Of a DNA stretch of 64,000 nucleotides, positions 16,805-25,185 are shown piece by piece. Made by a program: the position numbers and the translations under genes. Origin of the DNA: Mucilaginibacter straminoryzae (GTDB lineage Bacteria > Bacteroidota > Bacteroidia > Sphingobacteriales > Sphingobacteriaceae); NCBI RefSeq assembly GCF_022953055.1, contig NZ_JALJEJ010000010.1, positions 62,001-126,000 of the forward strand. Direction: 5' to 3'. The stretch's first letter is position 1, and each line of letters begins with the position of its first letter. The notes beneath the pieces were generated by a model that was given only the letters and a program-made list of their open reading frames with translations, was not told the origin of the DNA and did not search any database.

Positions 16805-19555
16805 TTAACCACGCCGTCTTCCACCAAAACCCCCGTTACGGTTCCTGAAACCAGCAGGCGGCTTCCCGGCGCCGTTGAACTTCTGAAGCCGGATGGTAAA
16901 GCTTAAAAGGAAATATCTGCCAAGTCTGTTCGAGCGCGTATCGACAATGCGGTTTCCCGACACAGAACGGCTAATGCCTGTATTTTGGTTAAACAAGTCG
17001 AACGCCTGGAAACGCAGGGATGCAGCGTGTTTATTCAGAAACTGGTACTCCAGATAGCTACTTAACAGGGTTGGGTTACTCTTTACCGTGCTGCTAAAAC
17101 CGTGATTGATGGTTTGAGTAAGGTTATAGCCGAGGATGAAATCATAGAAAAAGTAATTGCGGCCATCTAAGCCGAGCGTTATGGTATTGGCGTCTGTATT
17201 AATGGATGAGGGTAGACTGTAACGGGTTTTATTGGCGCTGTAATTAGCGCTGACCTCGCTATCCATAATACTATCCAGGTCCAGCCTGAATTTAATGCCC
17301 TGGTTCCACACAAAGTTTTTACCCTCGTTACGCTTTTCTTCTATAAAGTTGATGTTATTATTATAACTGAGCCCGCCATTGAAAGTAACGGTGTATCTTC
17401 TGTTAGAAAAAGGCTTTGAAAAGGCGTAGTTGCCACCGTAAGAATAAAACCCATTGGTATTAATGTAACGCGTCTCTTGCGCAGTACTATCTTTACTGTT
17501 GCTGGGGTTTAAAACCTTATTTGACACCGGCCGGGTACTGGTCACAATCTTGTTTTGCGTTTCTGTAAAATTGAGATTGGTGAATAATGAATTTCCGCTG
17601 CCGATATCGAACTGGTTATAATTAAGTGTCAGGTTGTTGTTGAACTCAGGTTTAAGATCAGGGTTTCCGTAAACTACGTTTTGCGGGTTAGAATAATCCG
17701 GGTTAACCTGTAGTTGTGTAAAACTGGGCTGATTATTTGTGCCGCTGTAGTTAAAATTAAGGGTGTGGTTTTTAGCGAAATTGTAAACAAAGTGTGCTGT
17801 AGGCACCCAATTAAACGTATTGTTTTTTGTGGTGATGTTATGCGTTTCGCCTTCGAGTGTTACGGGCCGTGCACTTAAACCGATGGTGTAGTTGTATTTT
17901 GGCTTGATACCGCGCAGGTTTAACCCGAAGGTATTGGTGATGAAGCGGTAGTTATAAACAGTACTAAGGGAATCTACAAATGTGGCAATGTTGGTAGTGG
18001 GATCAACCCTGTAATTACGGCGGTTGTTATCATTGTTATTGAAGTTATAAGCGTAACTGGCCTCCAGGAAATTAGTTTTGCTTAAAGGCTCCATGTAAGA
18101 AGCACGCAGGCTTAATCGTGTAGTAGAGTTATCGGTGTTGATCTGTTGGTAAAGTGGAAAAACACTGTTGTTGTTCCTTGTAGTGTATTTATCATCCAGG
18201 TTAGAGGTGTTATCAGAAAAATTGAAATTAGAGTTGATGCTGAAGTTGCGCCCCTTTTTCTTGAAACGGTGATTATACAGCAGATTGCCTCCGTAGGAAG
18301 GGGAGTTGCCCTTGGTTAAGCTGTTTTCATCGCCGGTGGTCACATCATTAATCCTTGTATTGGTAAAGATGTTCACATTTTCATCCTTTGATGATCCGTA
18401 GCTGAAATTCGGGTTAACCTTCAGGTAGTTTAAGGTATCTATTTTATACTCTAAATTGAAATCGAAACGGTGATTGATGTTATTGTTCTTGTCTGTTGTA
18501 TTATTGCTATTGATGATGGTCCCCGATTGGAAAAGACTTTGTTGCAGTGAAGTCGACTCCGTTCTGCGGTCCTGGTCTGCAAAGCTATAGCTACTGTAGA
18601 CGGTCATTTTTTTCCCCCAGGAATCGCGGTAGTTAAATCCCCCGGAACGGTTGGTAGTAATGCCGTTGGCACCCCCACCGCCACCACCACGACCGCCGCC
18701 GCCACCAAAATTGAAGGCGTTAGTGTTGTTATTATTGACTGTTCCTACAAAAGAAATCTGGCGATCATCTTTAAAAGTATTGGCACTCACCCGTGTCAGA
18801 TATCGCTCATCATTACCTACTCCAACTGCCGCCTGACCGAATTTTCCTACTCGTTTTCCTTTCTGGATGGTCAGGTTCAGGATCTTGTCGGGATCGCCGG
18901 TCTTAATACCCGTTAGGTTAGCCTGGTCGCCGTAATCATCTATTACCTGGATGGCCTCTATAATATCCGCAGGGAGGTTTTGCGTAGCGGTTTGCACGTC
19001 GCCGGTAAAGTAATCTTTGCCGTTTACCCTTACTTTGGTTACCTGTTTCCCGTGCGCTGTTACGACACCGTTTTTATCTACCGTGACGCCGGGCAGCTTT
19101 TTCAGAAGCTCTTCTACCGGCGAACCTTCCCGTACTTTATAAGCACTGGCTTTGTATTCAACGGTATCCTCCTTTACGGTAATAGGGTTTACTGCCGTTA
19201 TATTTACAGTATTCAGTAATTTGCTATCGTTACTTAGCTTGATTGGCTCGAGGCGGATAGGTTTGGTATCATTATCCATTACATAACGGCGCACAAAAGT
19301 TTGATAACCGATACCGCTAACGGTGATTTTGAAATTCTTCCCTTTAACGGCCTTGAATACGAACGCACCGGTGGTAGAAGTGGTGGTATTCAGGCTATCC
19401 CGGTCAGAGATCAATTTAACGTTGACGCCCGGTGCGGGGCCAATAGAATCTGTAACAGTTCCGTTTACTTCACGTACTTGTTGTGCTGAAGCTTTGAGGA
19501 TGAATGTCAAAAATAAGATCGAAAGAAAAAGGCAAAAGCGTAAGCTTGTAGGCAT
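16805..19555 (-). CDS. TonB-receptor-like outer-membrane protein (OMP_b-brl_3 type) with Gly/Arg-rich tail
   Basis: This 916-residue protein has a signal peptide (to about residue 25, ASAQ), a CarboxypepD_reg-like domain (about 26-115), a plug-like domain (LLKKLPGVTVDKNGVVTAHGKQVTKVRVNGKDYF, about 150-235) and a long beta-barrel. This is the layout of the Bacteroidota outer-membrane beta-barrel family related to TonB-dependent receptors. No TonB box or SusD partner is seen, so the substrate is unknown. Two odd points are a poly-Gly run near residues 285-297 and a C-terminal extension of about 20 residues rich in Gly, Arg and Asn after the expected final strand (SFTIRLQKF). It appears monocistronic. 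Confidence 0.85.
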   Translation of the reverse strand: MPTSLRFCLFLSILFLTFILKASAQQVREVNGTVTDSIGPAPGVNVKLISDRDSLNTTTSTTGAFVFKAVKGKNFKITVSGIGYQTFVRRYVMDNDTKPIRLEPIKLSNDSKLLNTVNITAVNPITVKEDTVEYKASAYKVREGSPVEELLKKLPGVTVDKNGVVTAHGKQVTKVRVNGKDYFTGDVQTATQNLPADIIEAIQVIDDYGDQANLTGIKTGDPDKILNLTIQKGKRVGKFGQAAVGVGNDERYLTRVSANTFKDDRQISFVGTVNNNNTNAFNFGGGGGRGGGGGGANGITTNRSGGFNYRDSWGKKMTVYSSYSFADQDRRTESTSLQQSLFQSGTIINSNNTTDKNNNINHRFDFNLEYKIDTLNYLKVNPNFSYGSSKDENVNIFTNTRINDVTTGDENSLTKGNSPSYGGNLLYNHRFKKKGRNFSINSNFNFSDNTSNLDDKYTTRNNNSVFPLYQQINTDNSTTRLSLRASYMEPLSKTNFLEASYAYNFNNNDNNRRNYRVDPTTNIATFVDSLSTVYNYRFITNTFGLNLRGIKPKYNYTIGLSARPVTLEGETHNITTKNNTFNWVPTAHFVYNFAKNHTLNFNYSGTNNQPSFTQLQVNPDYSNPQNVVYGNPDLKPEFNNNLTLNYNQFDIGSGNSLFTNLNFTETQNKIVTSTRPVSNKVLNPSNSKDSTAQETRYINTNGFYSYGGNYAFSKPFSNRRYTVTFNGGLSYNNNINFIEEKRNEGKNFVWNQGIKFRLDLDSIMDSEVSANYSANKTRYSLPSSINTDANTITLGLDGRNYFFYDFILGYNLTQTINHGFSSTVKSNPTLLSSYLEYQFLNKHAASLRFQAFDLFNQNTGISRSVSGNRIVDTRSNRLGRYFLLSFTIRLQKFNGAGKPPAGFRNRNGGFGGRRRG

Positions 19556-19647
19556 TGTAATGGGTTTCGTCTACAGACGATAAAGATAACAGGTAGTTTA
19601 AAGCCACCGCCTAATGTCATGCATTTGTTGCAATGAACGCGCAATCT

Positions 19648-20622
19648 TTATTTTTCCCGATTCAACAGGTTATCGGCAAAATACCTTAGTTGCTGTTTTC
19701 TTTCCGTTTCTACCTTAATCTGTTCCAATGCCTGGTAGGCTTCGGTAGCAAATGCCTGCATTGCTTCTGCAGCCAACTGCCGGATTCCTAACCCGTCATA
19801 AATTGCTGTTACAGCTTTTACCTTCTCAGCTACATCAAATGTTTTAGCTAGCAGCCATTTATCCAGTTCAGCACGTTCGCGTTCGCCTGCAAGCTCTAAA
19901 GCTTTGATCAGCAACCAGGTCTTTTTATTCGCGATAATATCGCCGCCTACCTGTTTGCCGAATTTTTCCGGGTCGCCATACACGTCCAGGATGTCGTCCT
20001 GTAGCTGGAACGCAATACCTAAGCGTTCGCCAAAAGTATACAGCAGCTCTGCGTTGGCTTTATTCGCACCACCGGCCAACGCGCCGATTTCTAACGCGCA
20101 GCCTAATAACACGGCTGTCTTCAGGCGGATCATGTCCAGGTATTCCTCGAGAGATACATTGTCGCGCTGCTCGAACTGCATATCTATCTGCTGCCCTTCA
20201 CACACCGCCGATCCCATCTGGTTAAACAGGATTAATGCAGGCCGCAAAATGCTGTTATCTATCTGCATCAACAATTTATAAGCTTCTACCAGCATCGCAT
20301 CCCCTGAAAGTATCGCTACATTAGGGTTCCAACGCTCGTGAACAGTAGTTTTACCACGACGAAGGGGGGCGTTGTCCATAATATCGTCGTGCATCAATGT
20401 AAAGTTATGAAACACTTCGATAGCCAGGGCGGGGGGAACAGCTGCTTTTACATCGCCACCAAACAGGTCGCAGGCCATTAACAACAATGCGGGCCTTAAT
20501 CGCTTGCCACCGATGGATAGGATATAGCTGATCGGCTCGTACAGTTCTGCCGGATGATTTGGAAAAGATAGCTTGTTAACTGCTTCTTCAATTAAAAGTT
20601 GCAGTTCTTTTAAATCAGTCAT
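19648..20622 (-). CDS. Polyprenyl (isoprenyl) diphosphate synthase
   Basis: This 324-residue trans-prenyltransferase elongates allylic diphosphates with isopentenyl diphosphate. It has GGKRLRP at 38-44, the first Asp-rich motif DDIMD at 79-83 followed by RRG, and the second QLQDDILDVYGD motif near 207-218 with the KKTWL segment after it. An aromatic residue five positions before the first motif (F74) favours a short or medium chain product such as farnesyl or geranylgeranyl diphosphate, but chain length is uncertain. It starts 15 bases after the RNase R stop, so the two are likely cotranscribed. Confidence 0.9.
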   Translation of the reverse strand: MTDLKELQLLIEEAVNKLSFPNHPAELYEPISYILSIGGKRLRPALLLMACDLFGGDVKAAVPPALAIEVFHNFTLMHDDIMDNAPLRRGKTTVHERWNPNVAILSGDAMLVEAYKLLMQIDNSILRPALILFNQMGSAVCEGQQIDMQFEQRDNVSLEEYLDMIRLKTAVLLGCALEIGALAGGANKANAELLYTFGERLGIAFQLQDDILDVYGDPEKFGKQVGGDIIANKKTWLLIKALELAGERERAELDKWLLAKTFDVAEKVKAVTAIYDGLGIRQLAAEAMQAFATEAYQALEQIKVETERKQQLRYFADNLLNREK

Positions 20623-20637
20623 AAAAAATATTGGCAG

Positions 20638-22776
20638 TTATTCCTGCACCAGAGAAAAATCTATTTGTTTTTTAGTCAGGTCAACGTTCTTCACCCTAAT
20701 TTTCACCTCGTCGCCCAGCTGGTAAACCTTCTTTTTACGCTGGCCGATGATCGCATAATTCTTTTCGTCAAGCGTATAAAAATCGTCGGTAATGTCCCGC
20801 AGGCGGATCATGCCTTCGCATTTATTTTCGATAATCTCTACATACATACCCCATTCTGTTACACCTGAGATCACCCCGTTATAAATAGTGCCGATCTGGT
20901 CTTTCAGATACTCGGCCTGTTTATATTTCACGGAAGAACGTTCTGCATCAGCCGCTTTTTTCTCCATCTCTGAGCTGTGCTGGCAAAGCTTTTCATAATG
21001 CTCTGCATTGGCAGATTCGCCACCGTTTAGGTAATGGAACAATAAGCGGTGCGCCATTACATCCGGGTACCGGCGGATAGGCGAAGTGAAGTGCGTATAG
21101 TGATCGAATGCGAGACCGTAATGGCTCGAGCTTTTTGTGGTATAAATCGCCTTAGCCATAGAACGGATAGCCAGGTGTGTTAACACGTTCTGTTCTTTTT
21201 TGCCTTCCACATCTTCCATCAAATGGTTTAGGGAGCGGGCAATTTCTTTATCCGTACGGGTATTGATGCGATAGCCAAACCTGGCCGCGAATTGAGCGAA
21301 AGAGGCTAAAGTTTCGGGATTAGGTGCATCATGCGCACGGTAAACAAACGTGAACTTCTTTTTACCCTTACCTTTACGGCTTACAAATTCGGCCACCTTA
21401 CGGTTAGCCAGTAGCATAAAGTCTTCAATTAGCTTATGGGCATCTTTACGCTCTTTTACGTAAACACCAATTGGTTTGCCGCTGTCATCCAGCTTGAATT
21501 TTACCTCTTTTGTTTCAAAGCTGATGGCGCCGTTTTTAAATTTGCGTTCGCGCAGTGCATAAGCCAGATCATTGAGCTTTAATATTTCTTCAACGTATTC
21601 GCCTGACTGGTTTTCAATAATCTCCTGTACCTCTTCGTAAGCAAATCTTCTGTCCGAATGGATGATGGTCTTGCCGAACCATTCGCTCACCACATGTGCT
21701 TTTTCATCCAACTCAAAAACAGCAGCGAAGCACAATTTATCTTCTTTTGGCCGAAGCGAGCATAGGCCATTTGAGAGCCTTTCTGGCAGCATAGGGATCA
21801 CGCGGTCTACCAGGTAAACAGAAGTGCCGCGGTCAAAAGCTTCGCGGTCTAAGGCTGAATCCGGGATGATGTAGTGCGAAACATCTGCGATGTGTACACC
21901 TACTTCATAATTGCCATTTTCTAAAACCCGGAAAGATATAGCATCGTCGAAATCTTTCGCATCAATAGGGTCTATGGTAAAGGTAAGTACTTCTCTGAAA
22001 TCGCGACGACTCGCAATTTCACTTGCCGAAATTTCATCAGAGATCGCTTCTGCCTCTTCTTCTACTTCTTTAGGGAAAGAAAGCGGGAAACCGTATTCTG
22101 CAAGGATGGCGTTCATTTCGGTATCATTCTCGCCCTGCTCGCCCAGCACCTGTTTAATGCGGCCGATGGGGTTCTTGGCTTCCGGCGGCCAGTCCGTAAT
22201 TTCCGCTACGGCTTTCTCGCCATTTTTAGCGCCGTTGAGATCTGGCAGGGGAATGAAAATATCGTGCAGCATTTTCCGGTCGTCCGGGATAAAGAAGGCA
22301 AAACGTTCAGAGAGTTTTACAATACCAGTAAACTCCATTTTGTTACGCTTCAGTATTTCGATCACCTCGCCCTCTTTGCGTTTGCCCTTGCTTTTGGCGT
22401 AGACATAGATCTTGACACGGTCGCCGTTGAGCGCCGTCCTTACCTTACGCGGTGCAACGTAAATGTCACTTTCATCCGGGTCGTCAGTTACTATAAAGGC
22501 AGAACCATCATTGGTCATATCTACACGGCCTTCAACAAATGTTTTCAGTTCAAGCAGTTGGAACTTACCGGGCGATAACTCTTTAAGTGTGCTATTTTTG
22601 GTTTCTTCTTTTAGAATTTCAAAAATAATCTCGCGCGAATCCGGATCGCGCACGTTTAGCTTAGCAGATACCTGCTTATAGTTGAGCGGCTGGTTGCCGT
22701 TTTGTTCAAAAACATCAAGTACCAACTGTGTGAGTACTTGTTTAACAGAATTATTGCTGTTTTTCTTTTTCGACAT
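20638..22776 (-). CDS. rnr: Ribonuclease R
   Basis: This 712-residue processive 3'-5' exoribonuclease of the RNB family degrades structured RNA. It has an N-terminal winged-helix-like region (about 10-65), cold-shock-type OB folds (about 68-230), the RNB catalytic core with DPIDAKDFDDAISF near 270 (metal-binding Asp residues) and the VDRVIPMLPERLSNGLCSLRP segment, and a C-terminal S1 domain (about 630-708, YNGVISGVTEWGMYVEI). Length fits the RNase R/VacB group rather than RNase II. It heads a two-gene unit with the polyprenyl synthase. Confidence 0.95.
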   Translation of the reverse strand: MSKKKNSNNSVKQVLTQLVLDVFEQNGNQPLNYKQVSAKLNVRDPDSREIIFEILKEETKNSTLKELSPGKFQLLELKTFVEGRVDMTNDGSAFIVTDDPDESDIYVAPRKVRTALNGDRVKIYVYAKSKGKRKEGEVIEILKRNKMEFTGIVKLSERFAFFIPDDRKMLHDIFIPLPDLNGAKNGEKAVAEITDWPPEAKNPIGRIKQVLGEQGENDTEMNAILAEYGFPLSFPKEVEEEAEAISDEISASEIASRRDFREVLTFTIDPIDAKDFDDAISFRVLENGNYEVGVHIADVSHYIIPDSALDREAFDRGTSVYLVDRVIPMLPERLSNGLCSLRPKEDKLCFAAVFELDEKAHVVSEWFGKTIIHSDRRFAYEEVQEIIENQSGEYVEEILKLNDLAYALRERKFKNGAISFETKEVKFKLDDSGKPIGVYVKERKDAHKLIEDFMLLANRKVAEFVSRKGKGKKKFTFVYRAHDAPNPETLASFAQFAARFGYRINTRTDKEIARSLNHLMEDVEGKKEQNVLTHLAIRSMAKAIYTTKSSSHYGLAFDHYTHFTSPIRRYPDVMAHRLLFHYLNGGESANAEHYEKLCQHSSEMEKKAADAERSSVKYKQAEYLKDQIGTIYNGVISGVTEWGMYVEIIENKCEGMIRLRDITDDFYTLDEKNYAIIGQRKKKVYQLGDEVKIRVKNVDLTKKQIDFSLVQE

Positions 22777-22800
22777 AGGTTTGTTTGTGTGCTAAGATAA

Positions 22801-22894
22801 GAATCAGAGCCAAGAAACATGAATCAAGATTCAAGACTGCTATAGATTATGAAAACTAAAGCTCTTGATTCCTGACTCTTGATTCTTGAGTCAA
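22801..22894. repeat. Imperfect palindrome built from TTGATTC-type heptads
   Basis: The left half carries GAATCAAG-type heptads and the right half CTTGATTC-type heptads (for example around 22871-22895), giving an imperfect inverted repeat between rnr and the exonuclease gene. A related run occurs at 60432-60468. It may be a dispersed intergenic repeat that also acts as a terminator-like hairpin. Confidence 0.6.
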
Positions 22895-22896
22895 AA

Positions 22897-23601
22897 TTAA
22901 GATTCTACTACCGTAATCATCTCTTCGGGTATCAGCTCTTCACCACGAAAACGCAGCAATAATTGCGCCGTGGCGACTACATCTTTCTGGCAATAGGTGC
23001 AAATGCGGTCAAGGCCTTGTTCAACCCAATATACATAACCTACCATGCTACCGTCGATATCATCTTTAGGGGTAGGGATATCAAATATGGCTGCCAGCAG
23101 CGCCAAAGATGTGTAGTTTTTGTAATCGCCGCACTTCCATAGTTCCATGGTATCCAGGTGGTTGATCTCCCAGGGTTTCTTACCGTTCAAATTTAATTGT
23201 ATAGGTAGCCTGATGCCATGGATCAGCATTCGGCGGCAGATGTACGGGAAATCGAACTCTTTTGCATTATGCCCGCAAAGGATCAGGTTCGGGTTGGTCG
23301 TGTTCAGCATGCGGGCAAACTTTTCCAACAGTTCCTTCTCATCGTGCCCGGCAAAAGATTTTACCCTGAAGCCGCCGTTGGTGGTGTACATCCCTACAGA
23401 AATGCAGATGATTTTACCAAATTCGGCCCAGATACCGGCGTTACTGTAAAATTCTTCCGGGGTAAGTTCTTTACGTTGGTATTGGGTTTTTGCTGCCCAA
23501 AGTTTTTGCAGTACCGGCGATACCTGGTCGAAACTGCTGTATTGCGGAACAGTTTCGATATCAATCACCATGATGTTATGCAAGTCGTAATTCTCGAGCA
23601 T
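22897..23601 (-). CDS. Predicted 3'-5' exonuclease, PolB-exonuclease-like
   Basis: This 234-residue protein has the three acidic exonuclease motifs of the DnaQ/PolB fold: DIE at residues 14-16, GHNAKEFDFPYICRR with its Asp near 116, and YCQKDVVATAQLL near 203. It matches the Bacteroidota family annotated as predicted 3'-5' exonuclease related to the exonuclease domain of PolB. There is no polymerase domain. It probably trims DNA ends or acts in repair; the substrate is not known. It is alone, flanked by the heptad repeat and a divergent glycosyltransferase gene. Confidence 0.85.
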   Translation of the reverse strand: MLENYDLHNIMVIDIETVPQYSSFDQVSPVLQKLWAAKTQYQRKELTPEEFYSNAGIWAEFGKIICISVGMYTTNGGFRVKSFAGHDEKELLEKFARMLNTTNPNLILCGHNAKEFDFPYICRRMLIHGIRLPIQLNLNGKKPWEINHLDTMELWKCGDYKNYTSLALLAAIFDIPTPKDDIDGSMVGYVYWVEQGLDRICTYCQKDVVATAQLLLRFRGEELIPEEMITVVES

Positions 23602-23746
23602 TTTTAGTTTGAAAATTAAGTGGGCAAATTACTAAAAAGTACCGGCAGACAGGCGCAGAACGCCTGTAAACTTCCCTGTTTTGCAGCTTGTGGTATAATT
23701 TTAGTAATTTGGCACGGCAGAAATCGTTTCACTGATTCACTTGCAG

Positions 23747-24472
23747 ATGAAGATTAACAAGCTTTCTATTATTATACCTGCCTATAACGAAGGCAGAACC
23801 ATACATTTGATACTGAACAAGATAAAAGCCGTTGAGCTGATAGATGATATTCAAAAAGAGGTTATTATCATAAACGACTGTTCTAAAGACGATACTGAAG
23901 AAGCCATCTTAAGATACCAGCAGGAAAACAGCGATCTGAATATCCAGTACTTTAAACATGAAAAGAACGCCGGTAAAGGCGCAGCGCTTCATACCGGGAT
24001 CAGTAAAGCAACGGGCGATTACCTGATTATCCAGGATGCGGATTTGGAATACGACCCTGAAGAATATAACGACCTGCTGAAACCGATCTGTAAGGGTTTT
24101 GCCGACGTGGTTTATGGTTCGCGATTTATGGGGGCTAATCCGCACCGGATCCTGTTCTTCTGGCATACCATCGGTAACCGCTGGCTTACGTTTTTCTCGA
24201 ACATGTTTTCTAACATGAACCTGACGGATATGGAGACCTGCTATAAACTGTTCGACAGGAAACTGATACAATCTATCTCATTATCCGAAAAACGTTTCGG
24301 TTTTGAACCCGAAGTAACCATTAAGCTTTCGCGCATCCCTAACCTACGCCTTTATGAGGTGGGGATATCTTATTACGGCCGTACTTATGAAGAAGGTAAA
24401 AAGATAGGGTGGAAGGATGGTTTCCGCGCCATTTGGTGCATACTGAAATACGGAATGTTTAAGGCGAAGTAA
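23747..24472 (+). CDS. Family 2 glycosyltransferase, dolichyl/polyprenyl-phosphate hexose synthase-like
   Basis: Read from the ATG at 23747 (241 residues; a TTG six bases upstream is less likely), this is a GT-A fold enzyme of the DPM1-like group. It has SIIIPAYNEG at 7-16, the IINDCS strand, the QDADLEYDP metal-binding motif near 100-108 and a YGSRFMG segment. Members transfer a hexose from a nucleotide sugar to polyprenyl phosphate. No membrane segment is obvious, unlike DPM-GtrA fusions. It stands alone and may feed glycosylation of envelope lipids or proteins; the sugar is unknown. Confidence 0.85.
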   Translation: MKINKLSIIIPAYNEGRTIHLILNKIKAVELIDDIQKEVIIINDCSKDDTEEAILRYQQENSDLNIQYFKHEKNAGKGAALHTGISKATGDYLIIQDADLEYDPEEYNDLLKPICKGFADVVYGSRFMGANPHRILFFWHTIGNRWLTFFSNMFSNMNLTDMETCYKLFDRKLIQSISLSEKRFGFEPEVTIKLSRIPNLRLYEVGISYYGRTYEEGKKIGWKDGFRAIWCILKYGMFKAK

Positions 24473-24516
24473 GGAGCTAGTTTTCAGTTACGATTTTCAA
24501 TCTGCGTTAAGTTTAT

Positions 24517-24640
24517 GTCATTGCGAGCGGAGCGCGGCAATCTCAATATGATGGTTATGATAACATCAACATGGTGTGAGCAAGTGATCTAAATATTGCG
24601 TTTCTGTGATTGCCACACGCCTGCGGTGTTCGCAATGACG
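24517..24640. repeat. Interspersed palindromic repeat with GTCATTGCGAG ends
   Basis: The element begins GTCATTGCGAGCGGAGCG (24517) and ends ...TTCGCAATGAC (24639). The ends are reverse complements, as are the inner GGCAATCTC/GATTGCC segments, enclosing about 60 unrelated bases. This terminal sequence is a recurrent intergenic repeat in Bacteroidota genomes (from memory), MITE-like in form and without a coding region. The rest of the 24473-24745 gap shows no gene. Confidence 0.75.
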
Positions 24641-24745
24641 ATATAGAATAAGTTTCTTCTGGGTTGTTATTACTAAATTTTGCCTTGCAAATACCGTGAC
24701 GCAATCACCAGTCACACTGATGAGAAATCCGAAATTCGAATTAAC

Positions 24746-25150
24746 CTAACGTATCATTACGCCCGGCTTATTTAATTGCGGCAGGCGGATGAAGTTTGAT
24801 TCCACAATACTTTCTGGCAGGAATATGAATTTCTTGTCGAAAATATCTTTGCCGATATAATAGCTTAGCCAGTATTCATTTGCCAGGCCAAAAGTTTGCT
24901 CGTCAATCGGTTCTATCAAGGCAAAGCCACCTGGTTCAATACGTGGGATCATGTGGCGAAGGATAGAAGTTTTAACTTGTTCGCCATTCTTTTCACCATA
25001 ACCTTTTGAAGTGATCAGCACGTTTTCTATCGGCTCGTTCTTCAGGTTAATTACGTATACATACCAAAGCTTGCTTTCCACGCTTTCCTTTTCAAGGGCC
25101 ACGGCGATGGCGATATCTTCAACAATATTTTCCGGAAGGTCTTTTTTCAT
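24746..25150 (-). CDS. Conserved-looking hypothetical protein downstream of topA
   Basis: I do not recognise a named family. The 134 residues are soluble, without a signal peptide, and look like a compact beta-rich domain (KLWYVYVINLKNEPIENVLITSKGYG ... MIPRIEPGGFALIEPID ... YWLSYYIGKDIFDKKFIFLPE). The pattern of short strands resembles an immunoglobulin-like or phenylalanine-zipper fold, but this is only an impression. It starts 35 bases after the topA stop and is probably read through from it. Confidence 0.7.
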   Translation of the reverse strand: MKKDLPENIVEDIAIAVALEKESVESKLWYVYVINLKNEPIENVLITSKGYGEKNGEQVKTSILRHMIPRIEPGGFALIEPIDEQTFGLANEYWLSYYIGKDIFDKKFIFLPESIVESNFIRLPQLNKPGVMIR

Positions 25151-25185
25151 GATACAAAAAAACGCCTGTCTCCAGGCGTCGCAAT

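Noticed and set aside
21911..22402. 163-codon plus-strand frame rich in Ser
   Set aside because: It is antisense to the conserved RNB core of RNase R, and its Ser-rich composition is typical of a shadow frame.
24517..24640. Palindrome considered as a transposase remnant or attachment site
   Set aside because: No coding remnant or tRNA gene is nearby; the ends match a dispersed intergenic repeat type instead.
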